This document shows positions 18,290 through 28,475 of a DNA stretch of 64,000 nucleotides, one piece after another. Each line of letters opens with the position of its first letter. Within the stretch, counting starts at the first letter, position 1. Position numbers and translations under genes: made by a program. The stretch is from the NCBI RefSeq assembly GCF_036860675.1, contig NZ_JAYKGK010000008.1, positions 81,492-145,491 of the forward strand. Direction: 5' to 3'. The notes under the pieces are model-generated. The model was not told the origin of the DNA. It did not search any database and saw only the letters and a list, made by a program, of their open reading frames with translations. This stretch comes from Rosettibacter primus (lineage in GTDB: Bacteria > Bacteroidota > Ignavibacteria > Ignavibacteriales > Melioribacteraceae).

Positions 18290-19555
18290 TTATAATCTAA
18301 CTTCCCAATAAATTTTTCCTTTAATTTCATCCATCCAATTTTTATAAAGTTTTTGTTTCTTATAATATTCTGCAAGTCTTTTAATTTCATTATAATCAAG
18401 TTCAAGGTCAGCTTTATGCTGTGGAATTCTTTTAATTAGTTTCACAATGTGATATCCGTAATTATTTCTATCAAGTTCCATTCTTTTAGGGAAACTAATA
18501 TCTCCTTCCTTCATTTTATAAATCTGATCAACTATTGATTTATCAAGCTGATTAGCTTCAAATGTACCAAGAACACCACCAAATTTTGCACTTTCTTTAT
18601 CGTCACTATATTTTTTTGCATAATATTCAAACGTGTTTTTGCCAGAAATTATACTGTCTCTTATTTCATTTAAAAATTCTATTGCTCTGAGGTCCGACTC
18701 ATTATCAGATTTCATTTTAATCAAAATGTGACGTGTATGAATGGATTCACCTCTCCTTTCGAGCATTTGAATTATATGAAAACCAACTGGAGATTCAACT
18801 ATTCCAGATAATTGATTAGGAGCCAGTGAAAATGCAACTGCTTCAAATTCAGGGTAGAAAACACCACGCTTTACAAATCCCAGGTCACCACCCTGAGCAG
18901 CACTGCCGGGGTCATCAGAATATTTTTTAGCAAGTTCAGCAAAATCAGCTCCCTTTTTCAAAGAATCAAGAAGAGTTTTTGCAAGTTCATATGCTTTTTT
19001 TCTTGCTCTTTCACCAGTTTTTGGATTCTGAAATATATGTGCTATTTCATATTTTTCTGGCACAATACCAAGTGAATCTTTATACATTTCAAAAAAATCT
19101 TCTACTTCTTTACGTGATACCTGAACATCACCAAATTTCTTTTGCTGCAGCATTTGAGCCATAAGATTTTTTCTTGTATCATCTCTTAAAACTCGTTTTA
19201 TTTTTTCGACAGGCATTCCATAAACCTGTTCTAATTTTTCTTGTGAACCATATTGTTGAATAAAATAATTAATCTGATAATCAAGCTGACTTTTAACCTG
19301 GTCATCAGAAACAACAATCGAATCAAGTTCAGCCTGAGCATATAAAAGTTTCTCTTCTATCATCTGCATCAAAACATTTCGTAGCATATTTGAATCAGGT
19401 GCACTCATATTTCTTTGAGCCGCTTCATAATTCGCTCGAAAATCCAATTCAGATTTTAAAATTATTTCATTATCTACTACAGCAACAATTTTATCAAGCA
19501 CCTGTTGTGCAAAAGCTGATGTGCTAATCAATAATGCCAAAAAAATTTTTTTCAT
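18290..19555 (-). CDS. SurA-like periplasmic peptidyl-prolyl isomerase
   Basis: A 421-residue periplasmic chaperone of the SurA type. A signal peptide (MKKIFLALLISTSAFAQ) is followed by a SurA N-terminal helical domain starting LDKIVAVVDNEIILKSELD. Two parvulin domains follow, each with the GGDLG or GGVLG and GFHII or GYHIV hallmarks. It probably escorts outer-membrane proteins. It is the third of three parvulin-type genes in a row, 5 bp after the preceding one. Confidence 0.88.
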   Translation of the reverse strand: MKKIFLALLISTSAFAQQVLDKIVAVVDNEIILKSELDFRANYEAAQRNMSAPDSNMLRNVLMQMIEEKLLYAQAELDSIVVSDDQVKSQLDYQINYFIQQYGSQEKLEQVYGMPVEKIKRVLRDDTRKNLMAQMLQQKKFGDVQVSRKEVEDFFEMYKDSLGIVPEKYEIAHIFQNPKTGERARKKAYELAKTLLDSLKKGADFAELAKKYSDDPGSAAQGGDLGFVKRGVFYPEFEAVAFSLAPNQLSGIVESPVGFHIIQMLERRGESIHTRHILIKMKSDNESDLRAIEFLNEIRDSIISGKNTFEYYAKKYSDDKESAKFGGVLGTFEANQLDKSIVDQIYKMKEGDISFPKRMELDRNNYGYHIVKLIKRIPQHKADLELDYNEIKRLAEYYKKQKLYKNWMDEIKGKIYWEVRL

Positions 19556-19560
19556 GTTAA

Positions 19561-20388
19561 TTACCTTTTTATTTCAACATCATAATCAGAAATTAATTCT
19601 TCAATGTAATTCTGAATAAACTCTTTGTTTTTTATAACCTGATATCTTTCTTTTACTTTTTCTTTTATCACTTCAAATGGCGGAATAATTCCTTTATCAA
19701 ATTTTTCTTCGAGCTGGACTACAGCATATTTATTTTTTTCTGCTTCGATTACAATGCTAATTTCACCTGGCAACATGAATGAAATTATTCTTGCCAAACT
19801 TGCTGGTTGTAATTGATATCCATAATACAAACTATTGGTCTCTGAACTTATAATTGAAGATGTATTAGCAAATGCATTTAATGCTTTATCCCATCCGCTT
19901 TCTATTAAAATTGTTCTAAATTTTACAGCATCATCAAAGTTATTAAAATAAATAATGTTAATGCGATATAAATCATCTAAAAGACGAAAGTCTTCCTTTA
20001 ATAATTCATAATAATCTCGAAGTTCTACTTCATCAGGCGAATTTGTATTTTCAGATAATATTTTATTGATAAGAAATGCAGCTGCCAATTCTTTTTTCGA
20101 CCTTTCTAAAATTGAATTAAATTCTTTATCCTCAGTAATTCCTTCTTCGATAGCTTTTTGATACAAAACTTCTCTTTCAATCCATTCATTTATGAATTGT
20201 TCTCGTAGTTTTGTATTGTTCGATTTTTCGCCGAGTGCAATATTTAGCTCATCTTCTGTAAGAACAGCATCTCTTATTCTTACAATTTCATTTGATTTTC
20301 TTTCTTCTTTTGAACAACCAAAGAAAATAAAAAGAACAAAGAAAGCAAAAAATATTTTATTGTTTGAATGCTTTAGCAAGTTCATCAT
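19561..20388 (-). CDS. Parvulin-related lipoprotein chaperone
   Basis: A 275-residue lipoprotein. A hydrophobic leader ends in the lipobox FFGC, so it is anchored to a membrane. The rest resembles a SurA/PrsA-type chaperone. It begins RIRDAVLTEDELN, has a helical SurA-N-like part and a parvulin-like region that lacks the usual GG-D-G loop, so isomerase activity is doubtful. Its start overlaps the upstream parvulin gene by 32 bp. Two adjacent Met codons could each be the start. Confidence 0.65.
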   Translation of the reverse strand: MMNLLKHSNNKIFFAFFVLFIFFGCSKEERKSNEIVRIRDAVLTEDELNIALGEKSNNTKLREQFINEWIEREVLYQKAIEEGITEDKEFNSILERSKKELAAAFLINKILSENTNSPDEVELRDYYELLKEDFRLLDDLYRINIIYFNNFDDAVKFRTILIESGWDKALNAFANTSSIISSETNSLYYGYQLQPASLARIISFMLPGEISIVIEAEKNKYAVVQLEEKFDKGIIPPFEVIKEKVKERYQVIKNKEFIQNYIEELISDYDVEIKR

Positions 20389-22339
20389 AATAATATTTTG
20401 GATGATACAATTTTTTTAATCTGTTAATATATGATTCTTCAAGACGTTTACTTTCCAGTTCTTGTAAAATTCCCATAATTTCATTTCGAACTTCTGCAAA
20501 TGTTTTAATTCGTGATGGTTCTCTATTTGTCAGTTTTAAAATTATCCAATTATTCCCATTTTTGAATGGTGCTGAAATATCTCCTATGTTTTTAATTTTA
20601 TTTGCTTCATCAGCAAGACCATTATCACCAATTTCAACTAACTCGTTCTTAGACTGACTTCGCGCAGATGATTTTTTATTATACTTTATCATTAATGAAT
20701 CAAAATCAACTCCACTTTTTGCTTGGTTATAAATTACATTTGCCAAAGAATCAGAATCAACTCTTATTTCTTTGAAGGCAACTCTGTCTTTCCATTTAAA
20801 ATTTTCTTTATTCTTTTCATAATAATTCATAGCCATTATGCTATCTACTTTTACTTTTGACCAGACCTCTTCTTCAAGAATTTTGAAAAGATAAATTCCG
20901 TTTTCATAATCTTTAATTAAAGAAGCAAATTCTGGATTAACTTTATCATATTGCAATGCTTTTTCTCTAATTAATAATTCTCCTGCATAATCTTCGATTG
21001 CTTCATTCAACATGTCTGAACTTAATTTTCTAAAAACATAATCACCTTTTCCCTTCATATAATTGAATAATGAATCGCACAATATTTTATTTTTATTTAG
21101 TTCAAAAATTACTCCCATTCCTAATTCATAATGTATCACACTTTGAGAATAGTCATTAATATTCTTTAATGAATCGGAGTAAGAAAGGACTCTATCAAAT
21201 AAATCTTTTTTAATTTCCAGATTTGCCTGTTTAATCAAACTTTGTTTTAACTTCATTAAATCTTTTTTATAACGCAGATTTTTATATGTTTTTTCTAATT
21301 CATCTTTGCTTTCTTCAAAACTTGGGATTGGTTTTTCTTCTGTCAATTTTATTATGTGATAGCCATAAGAAGTTTTAACAATTGGAGAAATTTCTCCAAC
21401 CTTTAATTTAAATGCAGCATTTTCAAATTCAGGAACCATGCGGTGACGCTGAAAATATCCTAAATCACCCTTATTCTTTGCACTGTATTTATCATCAGAA
21501 TATTCCATTGCCAGTTCACCAAAGTCTGCACCTTCCTGAATTTTCTTTTGTACTTCTAAGATTTTTTGATAAGCTTTTAATGTATCAACATTACCGAGAG
21601 AATCTCTCGAGCTTGCAAGAATATGTTGAGCACGAATCATATGTCTTCTTGGAATTTTCCCAACAACTTTAATGATATGATAAGCAAAATTTGATTTTAA
21701 TAATTGTGGATAAATTTTACCTGGTTCAGTAGAATAAATTGCATCTTCAATTTCTGGGATTACAATTTCTCCAGCTGTAACAAAACCAACATCACCGCCT
21801 TTTTCTTTTGAGTATGTGTCCTTAGAATATTCTCTGGCAAGTTTTTCAAAATCTTCTCCATTGTTAATTCTTTTAATTAATTCATTCCCGAATTCAATTG
21901 TTTGTTGTTCGTTCATCGAAGAATCAGGTCTTAACATTATATGAGCTACTTGATATTCATATCTTCTTCTTTCATAAAGTTGTTTAATCCCTGGTTTAAT
22001 TAATTCATCATTAAGATAGAATGTAGTACCTATGTTTGTTTTATAATCATTCAATTCTTTTTGCATATCTTCATCTGAATAATAACCTCTTACGAATGCA
22101 TCACGGAGTTTCATTCTGTAATTAACATAAAGGTCTAAAAATTTTTTATAATTACTTATTGAATCCTGTTTAGCATTTTCGATATTGCCGGAATTTTTAG
22201 CATATGCTTTTTCAAACTCGTCCATATAAATTTTATTTTTACCAAATTCTGCAACAACAATTTTAGAATGTTCAACAGCACAGGAAGTAAAAACGGAGAT
22301 TATAACAGGCATCAATAAAAACATTTTTTTAATATGCAT
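20357..22339 (-). CDS. Large parvulin-type lipoprotein chaperone with two PPIase domains
   Basis: A 660-residue lipoprotein. The start at MHIKKMFLLM has GGAGG upstream and gives a short leader with the lipobox FTSC. Two parvulin domains (about residues 125-235 and 240-350) each carry the GGDVGF or KGDLGYF loop and end YHIIK. The C-terminal part contains a third, more divergent parvulin-like segment. It is likely a SurA/PrsA-like folding factor for surface and type IX-exported proteins, which is an inference from lineage. It is first in the three-gene parvulin set. Confidence 0.8.
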   Translation of the reverse strand: MHIKKMFLLMPVIISVFTSCAVEHSKIVVAEFGKNKIYMDEFEKAYAKNSGNIENAKQDSISNYKKFLDLYVNYRMKLRDAFVRGYYSDEDMQKELNDYKTNIGTTFYLNDELIKPGIKQLYERRRYEYQVAHIMLRPDSSMNEQQTIEFGNELIKRINNGEDFEKLAREYSKDTYSKEKGGDVGFVTAGEIVIPEIEDAIYSTEPGKIYPQLLKSNFAYHIIKVVGKIPRRHMIRAQHILASSRDSLGNVDTLKAYQKILEVQKKIQEGADFGELAMEYSDDKYSAKNKGDLGYFQRHRMVPEFENAAFKLKVGEISPIVKTSYGYHIIKLTEEKPIPSFEESKDELEKTYKNLRYKKDLMKLKQSLIKQANLEIKKDLFDRVLSYSDSLKNINDYSQSVIHYELGMGVIFELNKNKILCDSLFNYMKGKGDYVFRKLSSDMLNEAIEDYAGELLIREKALQYDKVNPEFASLIKDYENGIYLFKILEEEVWSKVKVDSIMAMNYYEKNKENFKWKDRVAFKEIRVDSDSLANVIYNQAKSGVDFDSLMIKYNKKSSARSQSKNELVEIGDNGLADEANKIKNIGDISAPFKNGNNWIILKLTNREPSRIKTFAEVRNEIMGILQELESKRLEESYINRLKKLYHPKYYYDELAKAFKQ

Positions 22340-22504
22340 AGCTAAAATCCTCCACAATAATTTTATTTAGTTGTTTTTAATAATTCTATTCATAAAAAAG
22401 TTTCTTGCATTCTAATTTTATCTTTATTTCAATATCACAAATATTTTACAAAGCTAAAATGAAATCTTTTTGTAATAATCTGCAACTCAAGTATGTCAAT
22501 GGAA

Positions 22505-23446
22505 TTATACAGGGAAAGGTTTGGTATTCCTTTCCCAGAAAACGCCGTATTCGAAGCCCTGTATTTTTTTTTCTTTTTCGGCAATATGAAGTCTTTTTTC
22601 TGCTAACGATGCAAAATATTTATCTATCTCAATTCCTACATAATTTCTTCCTAATTTTTTTGCTACAACCGAAGTAGTTCCAGAACCTAAAAATGGGTCA
22701 AGTACAATATCATTTTTATTTGTGCTTGCTAAAATAAGTTTTGCAATTAATTTTTCCGGCTTTTGAGTTGGATGAATTGTATTTTCAGGCATTGACCAGA
22801 ACGGCACAGAAATGTCAGTCCAGATATTTGAAGGATGAGTTAATCTATAATTCCCTTCCGAAGAATCTAACCAGTCTTTCGGATTCCCATTCTCATCTCT
22901 GTAAGGAGCAATAACTTTCTTCATCAATTTAACTGAATCTATATTGAATGTATATTTGTTTGAAACAGTACAAAACCAAATATCTTCCGAACTATTTTTC
23001 CAATTTGATTTTGAACCTCTTCCCTTTTCTCTTTCCCATGTAATTCGGTTTCGAATTATAAAATGTTTTTCTAAAGCTAAAGGAATTGAAATTGAAGTAT
23101 GCCAGTCGCCACAAAAATAAATTGTTGCAGTTGGTTTTAAAGTTCGCTTCAATTTTATTATAAATTGTTCAATCCAGCTTGAGTAATCTAATATTGATTG
23201 TTCCTTGAACTTAAGTTTGTTAAAAGATTTATTAAGATTATACGGCGGATCAACAAAAAGTAAATCTACAAAGGAATCTGGAAGATAATCCAGAACGGTG
23301 AATAAATCCTGACAGATTGTTTTATTCAATATATCTTTTACTTCAGCTTTATTTTTTAGTTTGATTAACTTCTTTGAATATTTTTTCAATTCATAATCAG
23401 ATAAAAAGATTGTTCTGTTTCTGGGTGCAACTTTTTTATTCTTCAT
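22505..23446 (-). CDS. Orphan site-specific DNA methyltransferase (N6-A or N4-C, beta class)
   Basis: A 313-residue DNA amino-methyltransferase. The catalytic motif DPPYN is at residues 66-70 and the SAM-binding motif DPFLGSGTT comes later, near residue 250. That order defines the beta class. The middle segment RITWEREKGRG and the HPTQKPEKL motif are typical of adenine-modifying members. No restriction gene is next to it, so it may be a solitary epigenetic methylase. The target sequence cannot be told. Confidence 0.87.
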   Translation of the reverse strand: MKNKKVAPRNRTIFLSDYELKKYSKKLIKLKNKAEVKDILNKTICQDLFTVLDYLPDSFVDLLFVDPPYNLNKSFNKLKFKEQSILDYSSWIEQFIIKLKRTLKPTATIYFCGDWHTSISIPLALEKHFIIRNRITWEREKGRGSKSNWKNSSEDIWFCTVSNKYTFNIDSVKLMKKVIAPYRDENGNPKDWLDSSEGNYRLTHPSNIWTDISVPFWSMPENTIHPTQKPEKLIAKLILASTNKNDIVLDPFLGSGTTSVVAKKLGRNYVGIEIDKYFASLAEKRLHIAEKEKKIQGFEYGVFWERNTKPFPV

Positions 23447-23484
23447 AAATGAAAAATTAGATTAGTTCAAAAAGAGAATATAAA

Positions 23485-25524
23485 TTATTTTGCAAGTGTG
23501 CCAGACTTAATCGAGCTATCAATTTCGATTATCTTTACTTTTCCTTCTTCATCAGCATCAACAGCAAGTATCATTCCCTGTGAATCCAATCCAAACAATT
23601 TTGCCGGTTTTAAGTTGGCAACAATCAAAACATTTTTCCCAATTAATTCTTCTGGTTCATAGCTCTTTGCTATTCCAGCAACTACCTGTCTTTGTTCGTT
23701 ACCCAGCTCAAGTTGAAGTTTAAGAAGCTTATCACTTTTCTTAACCTTTTCCGCTCCAATAATTTTTGCAACCTTTAGTTTTATACGTTTAAATTCATCT
23801 ATTGTAATTTCTTCGTCTTTTTGAACATCCGTATCGACCGCACCAAGTTTATTAATTTGTTCTTCTATAATCTTATCTTCAATTTTATTGAATAAAATTT
23901 CTGGAGGATTAAGTTTATGACCTTCTTTTAAATTCAATTTTCCGGATTCATTCCACTCACATTTTTCTGCATTAAGCATATTAAATATTTTGGAAGATGT
24001 GAAAGGAATAACTGGTTCGAATAATTCAGCAAGAGTATAAATAGTATTAAGACAAATATTGATAGTTGTTCCGCATCTTGCTTTATTTTGCTTGATAGTA
24101 ATCCATGGTTCAGAGTCATTAAAATATTTATTTGCAGCTCTTGCAAGATTCATCATTTCGAAAACTGCATCTTTGATTTTAAAGTGTTCAATAAGATTCC
24201 CAACTTTTTGAGGATATGATTTCAAAAGTTCAATCATGTTCTCATCTATTGGCTCTAAAGTTTCAAGTTTTGGAACTTTACCTTCAAAGTGTTTGAATGC
24301 AAAAGTAAAAGTTCTGTTAATGAAATTGCCAAGAATATCTGCAAGTTCGCCATTATTTCTTGCTTGAAATTCTTTCCAGTAAAAATCGGTATCTTTATTT
24401 TCAGGAAGATTAGCTGCCAGTGTATATCTTAGCGGGTCAGGGGGAAATATTTCAAGGAAGTCAATTACATCAATTCCCCAGCCGCGTGATTTAGAAAATT
24501 TTTTCCCTTCAAAATTCAAAAATTCATTTGCAGGAACATTTTGAGGCAAAATATATTTGTCGTTATTGTAATCATTCCATGCCATTAACATTGCAGGAAA
24601 TATTATTGTATGAAAAACAACATTATCTTTCCCTATAAATGCAATATATTTTGTATTCGGGTCCTGCCAGTATCTTTTCCATAAATCGGGGTCATTTCTT
24701 TTTTCAGAAAGATCTTTCGTTGCCGATATGTAACCAAGAACAGCTTCGAACCAAACATACAAAACTTTTCCTTCTGCATTTGGGAGTGGAACTTTTATAC
24801 CCCAATCTAAATCTCTCGTTACAGCTCTATCTTTTAATCCTTCGCTAAACCAACCTTTGCAATATTGAAGCACATTATCTTTCCAGCCATATTTTTTATT
24901 CATTTCATCAATATATTTTTCAAGACGTTCTTGATATCTGCCCAAAGGGAAATACCAGTGAGAAGTTTCTTTCAGTATAGGAGTTTCGCCGCTGATTTTG
25001 CTTTTAGGATTTTTTAATTCTGAAGGTTCATAAAGTGAACCACATTTTTCACATTCATCACTTCTTGCTTCCTCGTATCCACAACGTGGACAAGTTCCTT
25101 CTACATATCTATCTGGCAAAAACATTTTAACTTTTTCATCATAAAACTGCATTGACTTTTTTTCTATCAGCAATCCATTATCATAATAACACTTAAAAAA
25201 TTCCTGTCCTGTTTTATGATGTATTGGAATGCTTGTTCTTGAGTATATGTCGAAACTCATACCAAATTTTTCAAAAGCTTTTTTATTGAGTTCATGGTAT
25301 CTGTCAATAATAACTTTTGGATGAACTTTTTCTTTATCTGCTGTAATTGTTATCGGGACACCGTGTTCATCAGAACCGCAAATATAAATTACATCATCTC
25401 CATTAAGTCTTTTGTATCTTACATAAATATCTGCAGGTAAATAAGCTCCGCTTAAATGTCCAAGATGAATATTGCCATTTGCATAAGGCAGAGCAGAAGT
25501 TACAAGTACTTTTTCCTTAGCCAA
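23485..25524 (-). CDS. metG: Methionyl-tRNA synthetase
   Basis: A 679-residue cytoplasmic enzyme charging tRNA-Met. The class I signature is PYANGNIHLGH, the second signature is KFSKSRG, and the zinc knuckle carries CPRCG and CEKCG. The C-terminal 110 residues form an EMAP-type tRNA-binding domain (from about IDEFKRIKLKVAKIIGAEKV), giving the dimeric long form. Length is normal. Confidence 0.96.
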   Translation of the reverse strand: MAKEKVLVTSALPYANGNIHLGHLSGAYLPADIYVRYKRLNGDDVIYICGSDEHGVPITITADKEKVHPKVIIDRYHELNKKAFEKFGMSFDIYSRTSIPIHHKTGQEFFKCYYDNGLLIEKKSMQFYDEKVKMFLPDRYVEGTCPRCGYEEARSDECEKCGSLYEPSELKNPKSKISGETPILKETSHWYFPLGRYQERLEKYIDEMNKKYGWKDNVLQYCKGWFSEGLKDRAVTRDLDWGIKVPLPNAEGKVLYVWFEAVLGYISATKDLSEKRNDPDLWKRYWQDPNTKYIAFIGKDNVVFHTIIFPAMLMAWNDYNNDKYILPQNVPANEFLNFEGKKFSKSRGWGIDVIDFLEIFPPDPLRYTLAANLPENKDTDFYWKEFQARNNGELADILGNFINRTFTFAFKHFEGKVPKLETLEPIDENMIELLKSYPQKVGNLIEHFKIKDAVFEMMNLARAANKYFNDSEPWITIKQNKARCGTTINICLNTIYTLAELFEPVIPFTSSKIFNMLNAEKCEWNESGKLNLKEGHKLNPPEILFNKIEDKIIEEQINKLGAVDTDVQKDEEITIDEFKRIKLKVAKIIGAEKVKKSDKLLKLQLELGNEQRQVVAGIAKSYEPEELIGKNVLIVANLKPAKLFGLDSQGMILAVDADEEGKVKIIEIDSSIKSGTLAK

Positions 25525-25725
25525 GTTTTTCTCTCTTTTTATTAATAACTGCTAACAAATATAAGAAAATTCTAAATTGGAATACTTAATTGTTTTTCAT
25601 AAAATCGATATTAATAATGAACCAAATTCAAAGGCATAAATCCAAAAATAATTTATATCAATTCGTATAGAATTTTAATAATTTTTACATGAAAAAAATT
25701 TCAATAAAAGATGAGGGATAATTAA

Positions 25726-26001
25726 ATGAAAAAATTAATGTCAACAGTAATATTTGCATTAGTAGATATTGTTTGTTTTGTTCAGGGAGGCGTAATTTTA
25801 TTTTATGCTTTGCTTCATTTTCAATATAAAGTCGAAATAGCCAGAGGTGAAGGCTTTACAACTTCTGAGTTGCAAAATGTTCCTGTTGCAATTGGAGGAT
25901 TTTATTATTACTCAGAATCTTATATAAAAATTGCATTAATTGGTGTTGCATTGATAATTACTGGCTTTTTAATGCGAAGCTGGAAAAAAAGTTTTGAATA
26001 A
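25726..26001 (+). CDS. Small two-helix membrane protein of unknown function
   Basis: A 91-residue protein with two hydrophobic stretches (about residues 8-30 and 64-84) joined by a polar loop. Its ATG has GAGGGATAA upstream. I do not recognise the family. It converges on mgtE with only 5 bp between the stops, and about 200 bp of A+T-rich DNA separates it from metG. Confidence 0.6.
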   Translation: MKKLMSTVIFALVDIVCFVQGGVILFYALLHFQYKVEIARGEGFTTSELQNVPVAIGGFYYYSESYIKIALIGVALIITGFLMRSWKKSFE

Positions 26002-26006
26002 ATTCT

Positions 26007-27389
26007 TTAATTAAGTAATGTTCCTTTAAGTATCATATGAGCAACAGTAAAATAAATTATGATTCCTGTAACATCAACCAGAGTTGCTACAAATGGTGCT
26101 GAAGAACTGGCCGGGTCAAATCCAAGTTTTTTGAGTATAAAAGGGAGCATTGAGCCCATAAGACTTCCCCAGCAAACTACACCAATTAAAGCAATAGCTA
26201 CAGTCATCCCGATTAAGAACCAGTGTTCTCCATAAACACCGCTTACGAACTGCCACAAAGAAATTCTTAGAAAACCTATTACTGCCAGTATTACACCAAG
26301 TATTAAACCTGTTAATATTTCTCTTCTGAATACAAAAAACCAATCTTTAAGAGAAAGTTCGTTAAGAGCAAGAGAACGTATAATCAATGTAGAAGCTTGT
26401 GAACCTGAGTTACCCCCACTTGAAATTATAAGAGGAACAAATAAAGCGAGAACAACAGCCTGACTAATTTCATTTTCAAAATAACCCATAGCAGTAGCTG
26501 TAAACATTTCACTGATAAATAAAATACTCAGCCAGCCTGCTCTCTTTTTTATCATCTGAAATATTGATGCCTGAGGATAAGGTTCTTCGAAAGTCTGAAC
26601 AGCTGCAATCTTTTGAATGTCTTCTGTTGTTTCTTCTTCTGCTATATCGAGTACATCATCAACTGTTACAATTCCAACCAGAATTCCTGAACTATCTGTA
26701 ACTGGCAAAGCAACCCTATCATACTTTTTGAATATTTCTATTGCAGATTCCTGGTCGTCGTATACTTTTAATGAAACAAAATTACCATCCATCAACTCAC
26801 TAATTTTAGTATCAGGTGAGGCAAGTAATATTTCTCTAATTCTGATATCATCAATAAGTTTACCAGATTCATCAACTACAAAAAGAATGTTCAAAGTTTC
26901 TTTATCCTGTCCATATTTTCGAATATAATCAAGTGTTTCTTGAACAGTCCAGTTTTTTTTAATTGCAATATAATCAGGCGTCATTAATCGCCCGATGCTG
27001 TTTTCAGGATATCCTAACAATTGCTGAGCAATTTTTCTTTCTTCATATGATAGATAGTTTAACAACTGTTTAACAACATTAGGCGGCATTTCTTCAAACA
27101 ATGCAGTTCGGTCGTCTGGTGACATTTCATTGAGCAGTTCCGAAATTTTTTCGTGTCCCATTGAATGTATAAGTTCTACCTGTGTATCATAATTTAGATA
27201 TTCAAAAACATCAGCTGCTAATTCTTTAGGAAGCAACCGAAAAAGTAATACTCTTTCATCTTCATTAAGTGTTAAAATCAAATCCGCAATATCTGTTGGT
27301 GTCCAGTCAATTAAAATTTCCTTAAGGTCAAGGAATTGTTTGTTTTGTATTAGTTCTTTTATTTCAGGACTGATTAGCATGCTCAGCAT
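26007..27389 (-). CDS. mgtE: Magnesium transporter MgtE
   Basis: A 460-residue magnesium channel of the inner membrane. Domain order is an N-terminal superhelical domain (to about 130), a tandem CBS pair (about 135-260) and a five-helix membrane domain with the signature FVPLIISSGGNSGSQA. The start has AAGGAGGTG seven bases upstream. A short stem (TCCTT/AAGGA) just before the start could mask this ribosome site. No full Mg-sensing riboswitch was recognised in the 170-bp leader. Confidence 0.93.
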   Translation of the reverse strand: MLSMLISPEIKELIQNKQFLDLKEILIDWTPTDIADLILTLNEDERVLLFRLLPKELAADVFEYLNYDTQVELIHSMGHEKISELLNEMSPDDRTALFEEMPPNVVKQLLNYLSYEERKIAQQLLGYPENSIGRLMTPDYIAIKKNWTVQETLDYIRKYGQDKETLNILFVVDESGKLIDDIRIREILLASPDTKISELMDGNFVSLKVYDDQESAIEIFKKYDRVALPVTDSSGILVGIVTVDDVLDIAEEETTEDIQKIAAVQTFEEPYPQASIFQMIKKRAGWLSILFISEMFTATAMGYFENEISQAVVLALFVPLIISSGGNSGSQASTLIIRSLALNELSLKDWFFVFRREILTGLILGVILAVIGFLRISLWQFVSGVYGEHWFLIGMTVAIALIGVVCWGSLMGSMLPFILKKLGFDPASSSAPFVATLVDVTGIIIYFTVAHMILKGTLLN

Positions 27390-27560
27390 CAGACACCTCC
27401 TTTTTGAAGGATGATATAAGGATTGCTTAAATTATGTTTACAATATTACTATATAAAATAGAATTCTCAATTAATTTAACCTAAAAAAACTTTTTATTAT
27501 TCTTCATAAGTATTTGAGCCCTTATTTACTTTTTAGAATTTTTTAAGATTTCAATAAAAA

Positions 27561-28475
27561 TCACAAATTCAAGTCTCTTCTCATCATTTCAAATGATTCT
27601 TCATACTCGTGAGGTTTATAATCAAGTTCTATCATTGCTTTCAAAATTATCAATCCTGATTTTAAAGGACGTGGTGCTGCTTGATTCAAATCTTTTGTTA
27701 AAACTGGTTTAATTAATTTTTTATTTAGATCAAAGTAATCAGCTATTTTTAATGTAAAATCATATCTTGAAATAATTTCTTTTCCTGCAATATTGTAAAT
27801 ACCTTCTTTTTTGAATAAAATAATTTTATGAATTGCATCAACAAGGTCATCCACATATGTTGGATTGTTATATTGGTCAGTTACAATTCTTATTTCTTCA
27901 CCTGCACGAAGTGAATTAATAACCCATTTAACAAAATCGGGTCTGCCATGCTTTGCTGGTCCATATAAAACATTTGTTCTAACAATTGTATAACGAACCC
28001 CGCTTGTTCTTATCGAATTTTCACTTGCTAATTTGGTCCTTCCATAATAACTGATTGGACATGGTTTATCATTTTCAGAATAAGGACCTTTTTTACCATC
28101 AAAAATGTAATCCGTTGAAATATGAATCATGTGAGCATCAATCGTCCATGCATAAAGAGCAATATTTTCAACACCATTTACATTTATTTTCCATGCCAAT
28201 TCTCTTTCTTTTTCTGCTTTGTCAACATTAGTATATGCAGCTGCATTAATTACAAAATCCGGGAAAAAATCTAAGATAAGTTTTCTTACACTGTTTTTCT
28301 GAGTAATATCAACACTTTTATAATCAACACCGGGAACGAAAGACTCTGGTTCAGCCGAGGCACACATTAATTCATAATTATTTGTAAGTGAAAAATATTC
28401 CGCGAGTCTTTGCCCCAGCATTCCATTTGACCCAATTATTAGAATTCTTGTTTTAATTAAATTACCAATTAACAT
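27561..28475 (-). CDS. dTDP-4-dehydrorhamnose reductase-like SDR
   Basis: A 304-residue extended short-chain dehydrogenase of the RmlD family. The NAD(P) motif is GSNGMLGQRL, the catalytic Tyr-Lys pair lies in YYGRTKLASE, and the STDYIFDGKKGPY segment is typical of RmlD. It would make dTDP-L-rhamnose for envelope glycans, but rmlA and rmlB are not in the window. Its start overlaps the end of the PfkB kinase gene by 14 bp. Confidence 0.82.
   Translation of the reverse strand: MLIGNLIKTRILIIGSNGMLGQRLAEYFSLTNNYELMCASAEPESFVPGVDYKSVDITQKNSVRKLILDFFPDFVINAAAYTNVDKAEKERELAWKINVNGVENIALYAWTIDAHMIHISTDYIFDGKKGPYSENDKPCPISYYGRTKLASENSIRTSGVRYTIVRTNVLYGPAKHGRPDFVKWVINSLRAGEEIRIVTDQYNNPTYVDDLVDAIHKIILFKKEGIYNIAGKEIISRYDFTLKIADYFDLNKKLIKPVLTKDLNQAAPRPLKSGLIILKAMIELDYKPHEYEESFEMMRRDLNL

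Noticed and set aside
27390..27560. Mg-sensing riboswitch upstream of mgtE
   Set aside because: Only a short stem near the ribosome site is visible. The conserved elements of the M-box or ykoK leader were not found.
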